A DNA stretch of 15,290 bases from Oscillospiraceae bacterium (GCA_015067895.1 SVLP01000046.1:1-15290); one strand, 5' to 3'. Positions 6,180-13,551 are shown, numbered from the stretch's first letter. Numbers and translations: made by a program. Notes: generated by a model from the letters alone, not told the origin.

Positions 6180-7538
6180 ATGAAACGACTGAACAAAATG
6201 CCCGAGGATCATTTCCTGAAGCTCTTCTTCACCTGCTTCAGCCTGAGCTTTTTGCTCGCCGCTTTTTTCATGCCAGACCGGGCTGATATGCTGCCGGGCC
6301 TGTGGCGCATTCTGAACAACCCCACCAAGGCCGCCACCAATTTCTTCTCCATCGGCGGCTACGCGGCCACCTTCCTGAACATGGGTCTGGTGGGTCTGAT
6401 CTGTACGGGGCTCTACTGCATCCCCGGCCGTCAGGCCAACAACGCCGCCACCCTGGTGACCCTGCTGACCGTAGGCTTCGGCTCCTGGGGCATCCACATT
6501 CTGAACATGTGGCCCACCATTCTGGGCGTTGCCCTCCACTGCCTGGTCAAGGGCGAGCATCTGGGCTCCCGCACCAACGCCATGCTCTTCACCACGGGCC
6601 TGGCCCCCTTCATGTCCGAGCTGATGGTTCGCTACCCCAACCCCGAGGTGGTGGGCATCCATCCCTCCGGCGTGGCTCTGGCTCTGGTAGTGGGCATCGC
6701 TGTGGGCTACTTCCTGCCCGCCGGTCTGGACAACTCCCCCAAGATCCACAAGGGCTTCACCCTCTACTCCGCCGCCCTGCCCATTGGCATCACTGCCTTC
6801 GGCCTCATGGGCTTCCTCTACAAGGCCATGGGCGTGCCCGTCCCCGACCCGGTGTCCGATCTGACGGTGATGGATCCCGTGATCTGCAACACCTTCTGCA
6901 TCGTCCTCTTCTCCCTCTTCATCCTCGCGGCTCTGGTCATGGGCTGCACGCCCATGGATTACCTCCGTGCCATCACCAACCCCCAGCACGTGGTGCACTT
7001 CGGCGCAGCCTACGGCAACGCCGCCATGCTGATGAATGCCGGTGTCTTTGGCTTCTTCATCCTGGGCTATTTCAACCTGGTGGGGGCTGAGTTCAACGGC
7101 ATCGTCTTCGGAAGCGTCTTCTGCATGCTCTCCACCTGCAACTCCGGCTCCCATCCCCTCAACGCCATCCCCATCGTGCTGGGCTACGGCTTTGCGGAAT
7201 TTTTCTTCCAGGCCATGACCCCCTTCTCCGGCGGTGAGTTCACCCAGTATCTGAACTCCCAGTCCCTGATCGTGGGCATCTGCTACGCCAACGGCCTGAG
7301 CCCCATCGCCAATGAGTACGGCTGGCGCTACGGCATCCTGGTGGCCGCCCTCCACTTCTGTCTGGTCACGACGACCCCCCAGCTCCACGGCGGTATGTGC
7401 CTGTACAACGGCGGCTTCACTGCGGCTCTGGTCTGCCTGCTGATCGTTCCCGGTCTGGAAAAACACTTCCGCACCAAGCACGAGCGCCGCTCCAGCTTCC
7501 AGCGTCCCAAGCTGAAGATGACCTCCGGCAAGCATTGA
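6180..7538 (+). CDS. DUF1576-family polytopic membrane protein, paralogue 3
   Basis: The protein has 452 residues from the ATG at 6180, with aaggag (6165-6170) 9 bases upstream. A TTG extension to 6126 would run through the promoter and is rejected. It matches paralogue 2 along its whole length, including the opening MKRLN and the paired motifs LNMGLVGL/LMNAGVFGF, LNMWPTILG/LNAIPIVLG, TTGLAPF/ANGLSPI and PKIHKGFTLYSAA/PQLHGGMCLYNGG. In the second-half WP motif the tryptophan is replaced (NAIPIVLG), and the tail is longer and basic. It is an integral membrane protein with about 12 segments. The neighbouring paralogue and shared upstream segment point to a recent tandem duplication. Function is unknown; an allied but non-identical substrate is only a guess. 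Confidence 0.86.
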   Translation: MKRLNKMPEDHFLKLFFTCFSLSFLLAAFFMPDRADMLPGLWRILNNPTKAATNFFSIGGYAATFLNMGLVGLICTGLYCIPGRQANNAATLVTLLTVGFGSWGIHILNMWPTILGVALHCLVKGEHLGSRTNAMLFTTGLAPFMSELMVRYPNPEVVGIHPSGVALALVVGIAVGYFLPAGLDNSPKIHKGFTLYSAALPIGITAFGLMGFLYKAMGVPVPDPVSDLTVMDPVICNTFCIVLFSLFILAALVMGCTPMDYLRAITNPQHVVHFGAAYGNAAMLMNAGVFGFFILGYFNLVGAEFNGIVFGSVFCMLSTCNSGSHPLNAIPIVLGYGFAEFFFQAMTPFSGGEFTQYLNSQSLIVGICYANGLSPIANEYGWRYGILVAALHFCLVTTTPQLHGGMCLYNGGFTAALVCLLIVPGLEKHFRTKHERRSSFQRPKLKMTSGKH

Positions 7539-7542
7539 TCCC

Positions 7543-7568
7543 AAAGCCCCGCTCCGGCGGGGCTTTTC
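7543..7568 (+). terminator. Rho-independent terminator after DUF1576 paralogue 3
   Basis: A 9-base stem (aagccccgc 7544-7552 with gcggggctt 7557-7565) and the loop tccg run into four T. Confidence 0.88.
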
Positions 7569-7580
7569 CTGCATCTGCCA

Positions 7581-7609
7581 TTGCCAATCCCCAAAACCTG
7601 TGGTAAAAT
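7581..7609 (+). promoter_or_regulatory. Promoter of the ClC gene
   Basis: TTGCCA (7581-7586), 17 bases, TAAAAT (7604-7609): each box is one base off consensus. It sits right after a terminator and 39 bases before the ATG. Confidence 0.7.
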
Positions 7610-7648
7610 ATCCATATCCCAACAAAAGAGAGAAGGAATCGATACATC

Positions 7649-8899
7649 ATGGCATGGCTTGACAAGATCCATCATCCCGAAAAATATATTTTCTGGTTCT
7701 GCAAATGGGCGGTGCTGGGCGCACTGATGGGCGCCATCGGCGGCGTTCTGGGCGCGGTGTTCCACCACGCCCTCCACTTCGTCACCCACCTGCGCACGGA
7801 GCACAGCTGGCTGGTGCTGCTGCTGCCCATCGGCGGTCTGCTGAGCGTGGCCTGGTACAGGCTTCTGAAGCTGAACAAGAACCGGGGCACCAACGAGATC
7901 ATCGATGCCGTCCTGGACGGCGAGGAGCTCAAGCCCCAGATCGCCCCCGGCATCTTCGGCGCGGCGGCTTTGACCCACCTCTTCGGCGGCTCCGCCGGCC
8001 GGGAGGGCGCGGCACTGCAGCTGGGCGGCAGCGTGGCCTCCATGCTCAGCAAGCTCTTCCGTCTGGAGCGGGACGACCGCCGAGTGCTCATCATGGCGGG
8101 CATGAGCTCCGTCTTCGCCGGACTTTTCGGCACCCCCCTGACTGCGGCACTGTTCTGCATGGAGTTTGAGAGCGTGGGCACCATCTTCTCCCCCGCCCTG
8201 CTGCCCAGCTATATCGCCGCCTTCACCGCCAGCTCCGTGTCCTCGATGATGGGCGTCCACGCCGAGGGCTACCTGCTGGAGAACGCCGCCGTCATCAGCC
8301 TTGGCAACCTGTGGGCGTACCTGCTGCTGGCTGTGCTGATCTCCATTTTGGGCATCACCATGTGCAAGGTCTTCCACACCGCCGAGCATCTGGCCGCCCA
8401 CCATGTCAAGAGTCCCTGGGTACGGATCTTCGCAGGCGGTGTCCTCATCGCCGCCATGACCCAGCTCGTCGGCGACCACCGGTTCAACGGCGCGGGCATG
8501 GACATGGCTCTGGAGGCTGTCGCCGGTCACGCCGACTGGTACTCCTTCGCCGTGAAGCTGCTCTTCACCGCCGTGACCCTGGCCGCTGGCTTCAAAGGCG
8601 GCGAGATCGTGCCCACCTTCTGCATCGGCGCCACCTTCGGCTGCGTGGTCGGCGGTCTGCTGGGACTGGACGCGGGCATCGCCGGTGCCCTGGGCCTGGT
8701 GGGTCTGTTCTGCTGCGCCACCAATTCCCCCCTGGCCTCCATCGTCCTCTCCATCGAGATGTTCGGCGGTGCCAACATCCACCTCTTCGCCCTGGTCTGC
8801 GTGATCTGCTTCGTCCTCTCCGGCCACAGCGGTCTCTACGCCAGCCAGATCATCCAGTTCGACAAGGCCTCCACCCTCCAGTCTGCCAGAGAACCTTAA
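7649..8899 (+). CDS. ClC-family anion channel/transporter
   Basis: This 416-residue protein has about ten or more membrane segments and no cytoplasmic CBS domains. The ClC gate motif is clear as GSAGREG (114-120) with Glu119 as the gating glutamate, and KGGEIVP (316-322) matches the GGIFAP motif. The third anion-site motif, GSGIP in classical chloride ClCs, is replaced by GTNEI (80-84), so the selectivity filter differs from the E. coli exchanger. It moves anions across the cytoplasmic membrane; whether the ion is chloride, fluoride or another, and whether it is a channel or an H+ antiporter, is not decided. I see no fluoride riboswitch in the 80-base leader. The ribosome site is gaagga (7632-7637). 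Its own promoter and terminator make it monocistronic. Confidence 0.9.
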   Translation: MAWLDKIHHPEKYIFWFCKWAVLGALMGAIGGVLGAVFHHALHFVTHLRTEHSWLVLLLPIGGLLSVAWYRLLKLNKNRGTNEIIDAVLDGEELKPQIAPGIFGAAALTHLFGGSAGREGAALQLGGSVASMLSKLFRLERDDRRVLIMAGMSSVFAGLFGTPLTAALFCMEFESVGTIFSPALLPSYIAAFTASSVSSMMGVHAEGYLLENAAVISLGNLWAYLLLAVLISILGITMCKVFHTAEHLAAHHVKSPWVRIFAGGVLIAAMTQLVGDHRFNGAGMDMALEAVAGHADWYSFAVKLLFTAVTLAAGFKGGEIVPTFCIGATFGCVVGGLLGLDAGIAGALGLVGLFCCATNSPLASIVLSIEMFGGANIHLFALVCVICFVLSGHSGLYASQIIQFDKASTLQSAREP

Positions 8900-8907
8900 A
8901 AATTCTG

Positions 8908-8941
8908 AAGACCTGCGCGAGTTACTTGCGCAGGTCTTTTT
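8908..8941 (+). terminator. Rho-independent terminator after the ClC gene
   Basis: An 11-base perfect stem (aagacctgcgc 8908-8918 with gcgcaggtctt 8928-8938) is followed by five T. The right arm overlaps the -35 region of the next promoter. Confidence 0.9.
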
Positions 8942-8954
8942 CCTTTGGTATACT
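8926..8954 (+). promoter_or_regulatory. Promoter of the DUF4349 lipoprotein gene
   Basis: TTGCGC (8926-8931), 17 bases, TATACT (8949-8954), preceded by TTGG as in an extended -10. The -35 box lies inside the preceding terminator hairpin. The same TTGCG / TTGGTATACT arrangement occurs before the CofE-like gene (9947-9975). Confidence 0.6.
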
Positions 8955-8977
8955 GAATAAAAAAGGAGGTAATTTCC

Positions 8978-9880
8978 ATGAAACGAACCAGCTTTCTCGC
9001 CGTTTTCCTGAGCCTTTGCCTGCTGCTGACCGCCTGCGGCGCATCGGCTCCCATGGAGAACAGTGCCGCCTACGACCGGGTCGAGTACGGCAGAACCGAG
9101 TCCCCCGCCGAGACCATGGCGTCAGCGGAGCTGAAGACCGACTCCGCCACCCTGACCGATGCCGTCATAACGGATCGCAAGCTCATCAAGACCGTCTCCA
9201 TGGACGCCGAGACCGAGAACTACGACGCCCTCATCACCGCTCTGGAGGACAAGGTCACCGCCCTGGGCGGCTACACCGAGACCCGCCGCACCGGCACCTA
9301 TGGCCGCACCCGCCGCTGGAGCAATATGACCATCCGCATCCCCGCCCAGAACCTCTCCGCCTTCGTGTCCCACGTGGGCGAAAGCGCCAACGTCCTGTCC
9401 ACCTCCGAGACCACCGAGGATGTGACGCTGCAATATGTGGACACCGAGGCCAAGCTCACCGCCCTGGAGACGGAACAGACCCGGCTTCTGGAGCTGCTGG
9501 AGAACGCCCAGAACCTGGGCGAGATCCTGGAGATCGAAGCGCGTCTGAGCGATGTGACCTACGAGCTGGAGCGCTACGCCTCCCAGAAGCGCAGCTACGA
9601 CAACCAGGTCTCCTACGCCACCGTCCACCTGACCATCGAGGAGGTGGAGATCCTGACCCCCGTGGAGGAGCCCACGGTCTGGAGCCGCATTTCCACTGGC
9701 TTCATGGAGTCCCTGGAGGGTGTCGGCAACGGTCTTGTGGACATCTTCGTCTATCTGATCGCCGGTTCCCCCTACCTCGTGGTCACCGGCGCGGTGGCAG
9801 GTGCCATCATCGCCCTGGCCACCCGGCAGAGCAGGAAAAAGCAAAAAAATAAGCAGTCCGACAGCTCCGAAACCCCTTGA
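8978..9880 (+). CDS. DUF4349-domain lipoprotein with C-terminal membrane anchor
   Basis: The protein has 300 residues. The N-terminus is a lipoprotein signal peptide with lipobox LTAC (Cys20). A polar linker follows to about residue 60. The central region (about 65-220) fits DUF4349: the early RKLIKTVSM strand, then LGGYTE, IRIPAQNLSAF and a helical, probably coiled-coil stretch EAKLTALETEQTRLLELL, ending in YATVHLTIEE. One membrane segment (about 253-280) and a basic tail RQSRKKQKNK close the protein. It is therefore held at the outer face of the membrane both by lipid and by the C-terminal helix. The biochemical role of DUF4349 is not established. Ribosome site aaaggagg (8962-8969) fixes the start. 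There is no recognisable terminator, and the next promoter begins at its stop codon. Confidence 0.87.
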   Translation: MKRTSFLAVFLSLCLLLTACGASAPMENSAAYDRVEYGRTESPAETMASAELKTDSATLTDAVITDRKLIKTVSMDAETENYDALITALEDKVTALGGYTETRRTGTYGRTRRWSNMTIRIPAQNLSAFVSHVGESANVLSTSETTEDVTLQYVDTEAKLTALETEQTRLLELLENAQNLGEILEIEARLSDVTYELERYASQKRSYDNQVSYATVHLTIEEVEILTPVEEPTVWSRISTGFMESLEGVGNGLVDIFVYLIAGSPYLVVTGAVAGAIIALATRQSRKKQKNKQSDSSETP

Positions 9881-9889
9881 CAGATGTGG

Positions 9890-9895
9890 TATAAT
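9890..9895 (+). promoter_or_regulatory. Extended -10 element (TGGTATAAT) just after the DUF4349 gene
   Basis: A consensus TATAAT with upstream TGG. TTGACA at 9877-9882 overlaps the stop codon but is only 7 bases away, too close to act as its -35. If active it would give the CofE-like gene a second start with a roughly 115-base leader. Confidence 0.35.
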
Positions 9896-9946
9896 GTCTT
9901 TCGTTGGAAGAAATACGATAATTTCCCCAATTCCGGGAAAACTGTA

Positions 9947-9975
9947 TTGCGGTTTCCTGCCGAATTTGGTATACT
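9947..9975 (+). promoter_or_regulatory. Promoter of the CofE-like gene
   Basis: TTGCGG (9947-9952), 17 bases, TATACT (9970-9975) with TTGG directly upstream, 42 bases before the ATG. Confidence 0.62.
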
Positions 9976-10017
9976 ATGATAACACAACCAAAGACTGAAG
10001 AAAGAAGGTTTCCATAT

Positions 10018-10728
10018 ATGGCACAGCAGCTCCAGCCCAACGAGGGCAAGAAGGGCGTTACCGTCATCAACGGCGTCAGCTACCAGCGTCTGCCCATCAA
10101 GACCCACCTCATCACCAAGGACGACGACATCGTCGAGGTCGCCTGCCAGTACGGCGCCCCCGTCATGACCGACAAGGACGACGTTCTGTTCATCTCCGAG
10201 AAGTGCGTCGCCTGCTCCCAGGGCCGCGCCATCCCCCTGAAGGACATCCACCCCCGCAAGCTGGCCACCTGGCTCAGCGGCCACGTGACCAAGACCCCCC
10301 ACGGCATCGGCCTGGGCATGCCCGAGACCATGGAGATGGCTCTGCAGGAGGTCGGCACCCCCCGGATCCTCTTCGCCGCCGCCGTTTCCGTCATCGGCAA
10401 GAAGATCTTCAAGAAGAAGGGCTGGTTCTATGACGTGGCCGGCTACAAGGCCCGCTCCATCGACGGCCCCTGCCACAACACCATCCCCCCCTACAACCAC
10501 TACGTGGTTCTGGGCCCCGAGAACCCCGACAAGGTCGCCAAGGAATGCGCCGAGAAGCTGGGCTACCGGGTCATCATCGTCGACATCAACGACCTGGAGG
10601 GCCAGATCCTGGGCACCTCCGATCCCAGCATGGATCGTGAGCTGTATGTCAAGATCCTGAAGGACAACCCCCTGGGCCAGGACAACCAGCAGACCCCCAT
10701 GGGCGTCATCCGCACCGTCAAGGAGTAA
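10018..10728 (+). CDS. CofE-like protein (coenzyme F420-0:L-glutamate ligase family domain)
   Basis: The protein has 236 residues from the ATG at 10018 (agaagg at 10003-10008). An upstream in-frame ATG at 9976 abuts the -10 box and is rejected. The N-terminal LPIKTHLITKDDDIVEV, the DVLFISEKCVACSQGRAI stretch and the later VIIVDINDLEGQILG place it in the F420-0:gamma-glutamyl ligase (CofE) family, whose studied members add glutamate to F420-0 using GTP. This branch has DINDLEG where archaeal CofE has a DTFGRPWR-type motif, and none of the window's other genes makes F420. I therefore infer a different acceptor for an amide- or glutamate-forming reaction. Folate polyglutamylation is tempting given the one-carbon genes 8 kb away, but unsupported. 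It is cytoplasmic and monocistronic. Confidence 0.82.
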   Translation: MAQQLQPNEGKKGVTVINGVSYQRLPIKTHLITKDDDIVEVACQYGAPVMTDKDDVLFISEKCVACSQGRAIPLKDIHPRKLATWLSGHVTKTPHGIGLGMPETMEMALQEVGTPRILFAAAVSVIGKKIFKKKGWFYDVAGYKARSIDGPCHNTIPPYNHYVVLGPENPDKVAKECAEKLGYRVIIVDINDLEGQILGTSDPSMDRELYVKILKDNPLGQDNQQTPMGVIRTVKE

Positions 10729-10740
10729 TCCCAAATCCCA

Positions 10741-10769
10741 AAGCCGCCGGAATCCCGGCGGCTTTTCTT
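10741..10769 (+). terminator. Rho-independent terminator after the CofE-like gene
   Basis: A 10-base perfect stem (aagccgccgg 10741-10750 with ccggcggctt 10755-10764), a 4-base loop and a T-rich tail. Confidence 0.9.
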
Positions 10770-10849
10770 TATGGTGTTCGTAAAACAAATTGGACTTGAT
10801 TCAAAAATAAGGTAAACATGCGCAAAAGCCGTTCCGGTCAGCTCCGATC

Positions 10850-10910
10850 CCCTCTCCCGGGGAGAGGGTGGCCCGCCCGTGCGAAGCACGGAAAAGCGGG
10901 TCGGGAGAGG
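10850..10910. repeat. Palindromic multi-hairpin element (left part of a composite repeat region)
   Basis: The 564-base gap 10729-11292 has no convincing gene; it holds the terminator above, this element, the structures listed next and a promoter. Here ccctctcc (10850-10857) pairs with ggagaggg (10861-10868), and 10851-10858 can instead pair with gggagagg (10903-10910) to enclose cccgc/gcggg (10872-10876/10896-10900) and ccgtgc/gcacgg (10877-10882/10886-10891). The layout resembles the element at 2293-2329. Confidence 0.7.
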
Positions 10911-11034
10911 AATGCGGGCGAAAGCCTGAAATGCAGTACAACATATCAGACCTATGGAAAGGTTGGATGTGGAATGCAACGTTACAGTAAGTCTGTACGC
11001 TTCAGATGATCGAACGTTGCCGCCCGCATTCCTC
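10907..11034. repeat. 128-base inverted-repeat unit with possible pseudoknot
   Basis: Outer arms 10907-10920 and 11021-11034 are perfectly complementary over 14 bases. Inside, gcaacgtt (10976-10983) pairs with aacgttgc (11013-11020). A third helix (ctgaa 10926-10930 and gtaca 10936-10940 with tgtac 10994-10998 and ttcag 11001-11005) crosses it, which in RNA would be a pseudoknot. A small hairpin acct/aggt lies at 10950-10963. I do not recognise a known RNA family or see a convincing promoter. Confidence 0.6.
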
Positions 11035-11039
11035 TTCAG

Positions 11040-11169
11040 TCATAGAAATCGCTTTGGGCGATTTCTATGACAGCTAGGAATTGTGGTGTGATTGCCCCCG
11101 GCAATCATTGGATTTTTGATTCGCTGCGCGGAGCACCACCCCCGGGGGAAGCGATTGGGGCTGCGCCCC
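11040..11169. repeat. Hairpin cluster upstream of the LtaS-like gene
   Basis: A perfect 13-base hairpin (tcatagaaatcgc 11040-11052 with 11058-11070) is followed by gattgcc/ggcaatc (11090-11096/11100-11106), ccccc/ggggg (11139-11148) and ggggc/gcccc (11157-11161/11165-11169). Arms gtggtg (11083-11088) and caccac (11134-11139) enclose part of it. It ends about 60 bases before the next promoter. Confidence 0.65.
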
Positions 11170-11231
11170 GGTCATTTTCACGAACCAGTCCAGATTGTTT
11201 AACTTACACGTTCTTTATTTTTCAACAATGC

Positions 11232-11260
11232 TTGCAACTACGGCAAAAGTAGTCTATAAT
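11232..11260 (+). promoter_or_regulatory. Promoter of the LtaS-like gene
   Basis: TTGCAA (11232-11237), 17 bases, consensus TATAAT (11255-11260), 32 bases before the chosen start codon. Confidence 0.7.
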
Positions 11261-11292
11261 GGAAGAAATTTCGCTGAAACGAGGCCATGCCC

Positions 11293-13503
11293 ATGTCCAG
11301 ATATCCCGACGACCGCCGCCAGCCGCCCCGGCAGAAAAAGCGCACCCCCGCGCCAAAGAAAAAGCCCAGCCAGCCCACCCGCCACGCCGCCCATCCCCAG
11401 CAGTCCCGGCCGCCCCAGAAGAAAAAGCCGGTACAGCCCAAAAAGCAGGTGCAGCAGCCCCAGCGGCGTTACAGCTCCCTGCTGCTGTACCTGTGGATCG
11501 CCCTGGCCTTTCCCGAGCTGGTGCTCCATCTGTCCACTGCAAAATCCAGTGATCTGCTGCTGAACTCCGGACTGCTTCTGGGCCCGGTGTTCGCGGTGCT
11601 GCCCGCCTTTTTGATGTTCGCGGTCTGCACCTCCCTGCGCAGCCGTGGCGGCAACTACCTTGCCGCAGTGCTCTACAGCTTCGTGACCTTCCTGCTCTGC
11701 GCCAGCCAGCTGGTGTACTACCGGGTCTTCGGCACCTTCTACACCTTCTACTCCATGACCAACGGTGCAGGTGCCTTCCAGTTCGTGGCCACCATCAAAG
11801 CCGCCATCGTGGAGAATCTGCTGACCCTGGTGCTCATGGCGATCCCTCTGCTCTCCCTCCTTCTGGGCGGCAGCCGCCGGTACTACTTCCACCGCCGCCG
11901 GGCCTTCGCCCCCAAGGTGGCTCTGATCCTGGTGGGCGTGGTCATCCAGTTCGCCGCCGTGGCCGCCCTGCCCATGCTGGGGGGTACCGACGACACCTCC
12001 GCCTACGGCCTGTACCACAACGCCTCCGACGCCTATCTGGGCGTGAACAAGCTGGGTCTCGTCACCGCCTTCCGGCTGGATATGACCCGCACCCTCACCG
12101 GCAGCGGCGCTGAGGGCTCCATCGTCCTCAGTGACCCCATCCCCATGGAGACCACCGCCCCCGTGGAGGACAACCAGTTCCTGACCCCGGAGGATCCCAC
12201 CGGCACCGAGCCCGTCTCCCCCACCGTCCCGGAGACCACCGCACCCCCGGAAACTACACAACCCGCACCCACGTATGACACCAGCCCCAACGTCCTGTCC
12301 ATCGACTTTGACGCGCTGATCCAGTCCGCCGACAAGGATGCGGTGAAGGAGGTGCACCAGTACTTCGCCAGCCGTCAGCCCTCCAATAAAAACGAGAAGA
12401 CCGGCATGTTTGAGGGCTGCAACCTGATCCTCATCACCGCCGAGGCCTTCTCCCATCTGGCAGTCAGCGAGGAGCTGACTCCCACCCTCTACATGATGAT
12501 GCACGAGGGCTTCTATTTCACCAATTACTACGTCCCCGACTGGGGCGTCAGCACCACCGACGGCGAGTACGCCCACCTGACCGGCACCATCCCCAAGGAC
12601 GGCGTCTGGAGCTTCAAGCGTTCCGCCGACAACTACATGCCCCTGACCATGAACCAGCAGCTCATGGCGCTGGGCTACAACTCCTACGCCTACCACGGCC
12701 ACACCTACACCTACTACAGCCGCGACAAGTACCTGACCAATCTGGGCTACAACTACAAGGGTCTGGGCAACGGTCTGGAGGTCAAGAAGCAGTGGCCCGA
12801 GTCCGATGTGGAGGTCGTGGATCTGTCCACCGGCGATTTTGTGGGACAGGAGCCCTTCTCCGTCTACTACATGACCATCTCCGGCCACCGGGAGTTCAAC
12901 TTCAGCGGCAACTCCATCGCCGCGAAGAACAAGGAGCTGCCCTACAGCAGCAATGTCCGGGCCTACCTTGCCACCCAGCTGGAGCTGGAGCACTCCATGG
13001 GTCTGCTGCTGCAGCGGCTGGAGGAGGCAGGTGTCCTGGACAACACCGTCATCGTCCTGACCGCTGACCACTATCCCAACGGCCTGACCCCCGAGGAGAT
13101 GGGCGAGCTGCTGGGTCACACCCCCGAGAAGAACTTCGAGATCTACCGCAACGGCTGCATCATCTACAAGCCCGGCATGACTCCCGAGGTCATTGACGAG
13201 CCCGTCAGCCATCTGGATCTGCTGCCCACGGTGTCCAACCTCTTCGGCCTGGACTTCGACTCCCGGCTGTACATGGGCCGCGACGTCTTCTCCGATGCAC
13301 CGCCCCTGGTCATGTTCCGCAACCGCAGCTGGATCACCGATCTGGCCCAGTACAACTCCCAGACCGGCAAGGCCGAGTTCTACGGCGCGGCGGGCACCGA
13401 CGACGATTACGTCAAGTCCATCAAGAGCGAGGTGGGCAACCGCTTCGCCGTGTCCACCCGGATCCTGGATTACGACTACTGGCGGATCCTCTTTGGCGAA
13501 TAA
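11293..13503 (+). CDS. LtaS-like lipoteichoic acid synthase / phosphoglycerol transferase (sulfatase fold)
   Basis: The protein has 736 residues if started at 11293, where gagg (11281-11284) is 8 bases upstream; the ATG at 11287 is only 2 bases from it. Residues 1-59 form a Lys/Pro/Gln-rich cytosolic tail. Five membrane segments follow (about 61-80, 93-112, 121-143, 171-192, 208-229), as in LtaS, then a Pro/Thr-rich linker (about 275-330) and an extracellular sulfatase-like domain. Candidate active-site residues match LtaS: Glu384 (TAEAFS), Thr421 (STTDGE), His532 (ISGHREF), Asp592-His593 (TADHY). The family transfers glycerol phosphate from phosphatidylglycerol to a growing polymer or glycolipid outside the membrane. 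The exact product in this organism is unknown. The long charged tail and proline linker are unusual next to textbook LtaS. Confidence 0.88.
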   Translation: MSRYPDDRRQPPRQKKRTPAPKKKPSQPTRHAAHPQQSRPPQKKKPVQPKKQVQQPQRRYSSLLLYLWIALAFPELVLHLSTAKSSDLLLNSGLLLGPVFAVLPAFLMFAVCTSLRSRGGNYLAAVLYSFVTFLLCASQLVYYRVFGTFYTFYSMTNGAGAFQFVATIKAAIVENLLTLVLMAIPLLSLLLGGSRRYYFHRRRAFAPKVALILVGVVIQFAAVAALPMLGGTDDTSAYGLYHNASDAYLGVNKLGLVTAFRLDMTRTLTGSGAEGSIVLSDPIPMETTAPVEDNQFLTPEDPTGTEPVSPTVPETTAPPETTQPAPTYDTSPNVLSIDFDALIQSADKDAVKEVHQYFASRQPSNKNEKTGMFEGCNLILITAEAFSHLAVSEELTPTLYMMMHEGFYFTNYYVPDWGVSTTDGEYAHLTGTIPKDGVWSFKRSADNYMPLTMNQQLMALGYNSYAYHGHTYTYYSRDKYLTNLGYNYKGLGNGLEVKKQWPESDVEVVDLSTGDFVGQEPFSVYYMTISGHREFNFSGNSIAAKNKELPYSSNVRAYLATQLELEHSMGLLLQRLEEAGVLDNTVIVLTADHYPNGLTPEEMGELLGHTPEKNFEIYRNGCIIYKPGMTPEVIDEPVSHLDLLPTVSNLFGLDFDSRLYMGRDVFSDAPPLVMFRNRSWITDLAQYNSQTGKAEFYGAAGTDDDYVKSIKSEVGNRFAVSTRILDYDYWRILFGE

Positions 13504-13508
13504 GCACC

Positions 13509-13551
13509 GAAACCCTTCAGGATTTGATCCCTGAAGGGTTTCTTAATTTTT
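13509..13551 (+). terminator. Rho-independent terminator after the LtaS-like gene
   Basis: A 13-base perfect stem (gaaacccttcagg 13509-13521 with cctgaagggtttc 13530-13542) and an 8-base loop are followed by ttaattttt. Confidence 0.92.

Noticed and set aside
7570..7648. Fluoride riboswitch before the ClC gene
   Set aside because: The leader is only about 35-40 bases after the promoter and shows none of the expected pseudoknot or paired segments.
2418..8827. Series of 450-500-codon minus-strand open frames opposite the DUF1576 and ClC genes
   Set aside because: All are rich in Gly, His, Gln, Ala and Glu and mirror one another only because the sense genes are paralogous or similarly biased; codon position and motifs support the + strand genes.
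9877..9895. TTGACA and TATAAT just after the DUF4349 gene as one promoter
   Set aside because: Only 7 bases separate the boxes, too short for sigma-70-type binding; only the extended -10 is retained, as a weak candidate.
10818..11252. Short + strand open frames in the gap before the LtaS-like gene
   Set aside because: They run through inverted repeats, have no ribosome site and give proteins without recognisable features.
11254..13212. 652-codon open frame on the minus strand opposite the LtaS-like gene
   Set aside because: It is the antisense shadow of a GC-ending coding frame: Gly/Val/His/Asp-rich, low complexity, without ribosome site or promoter, while the + frame has clear catalytic motifs.
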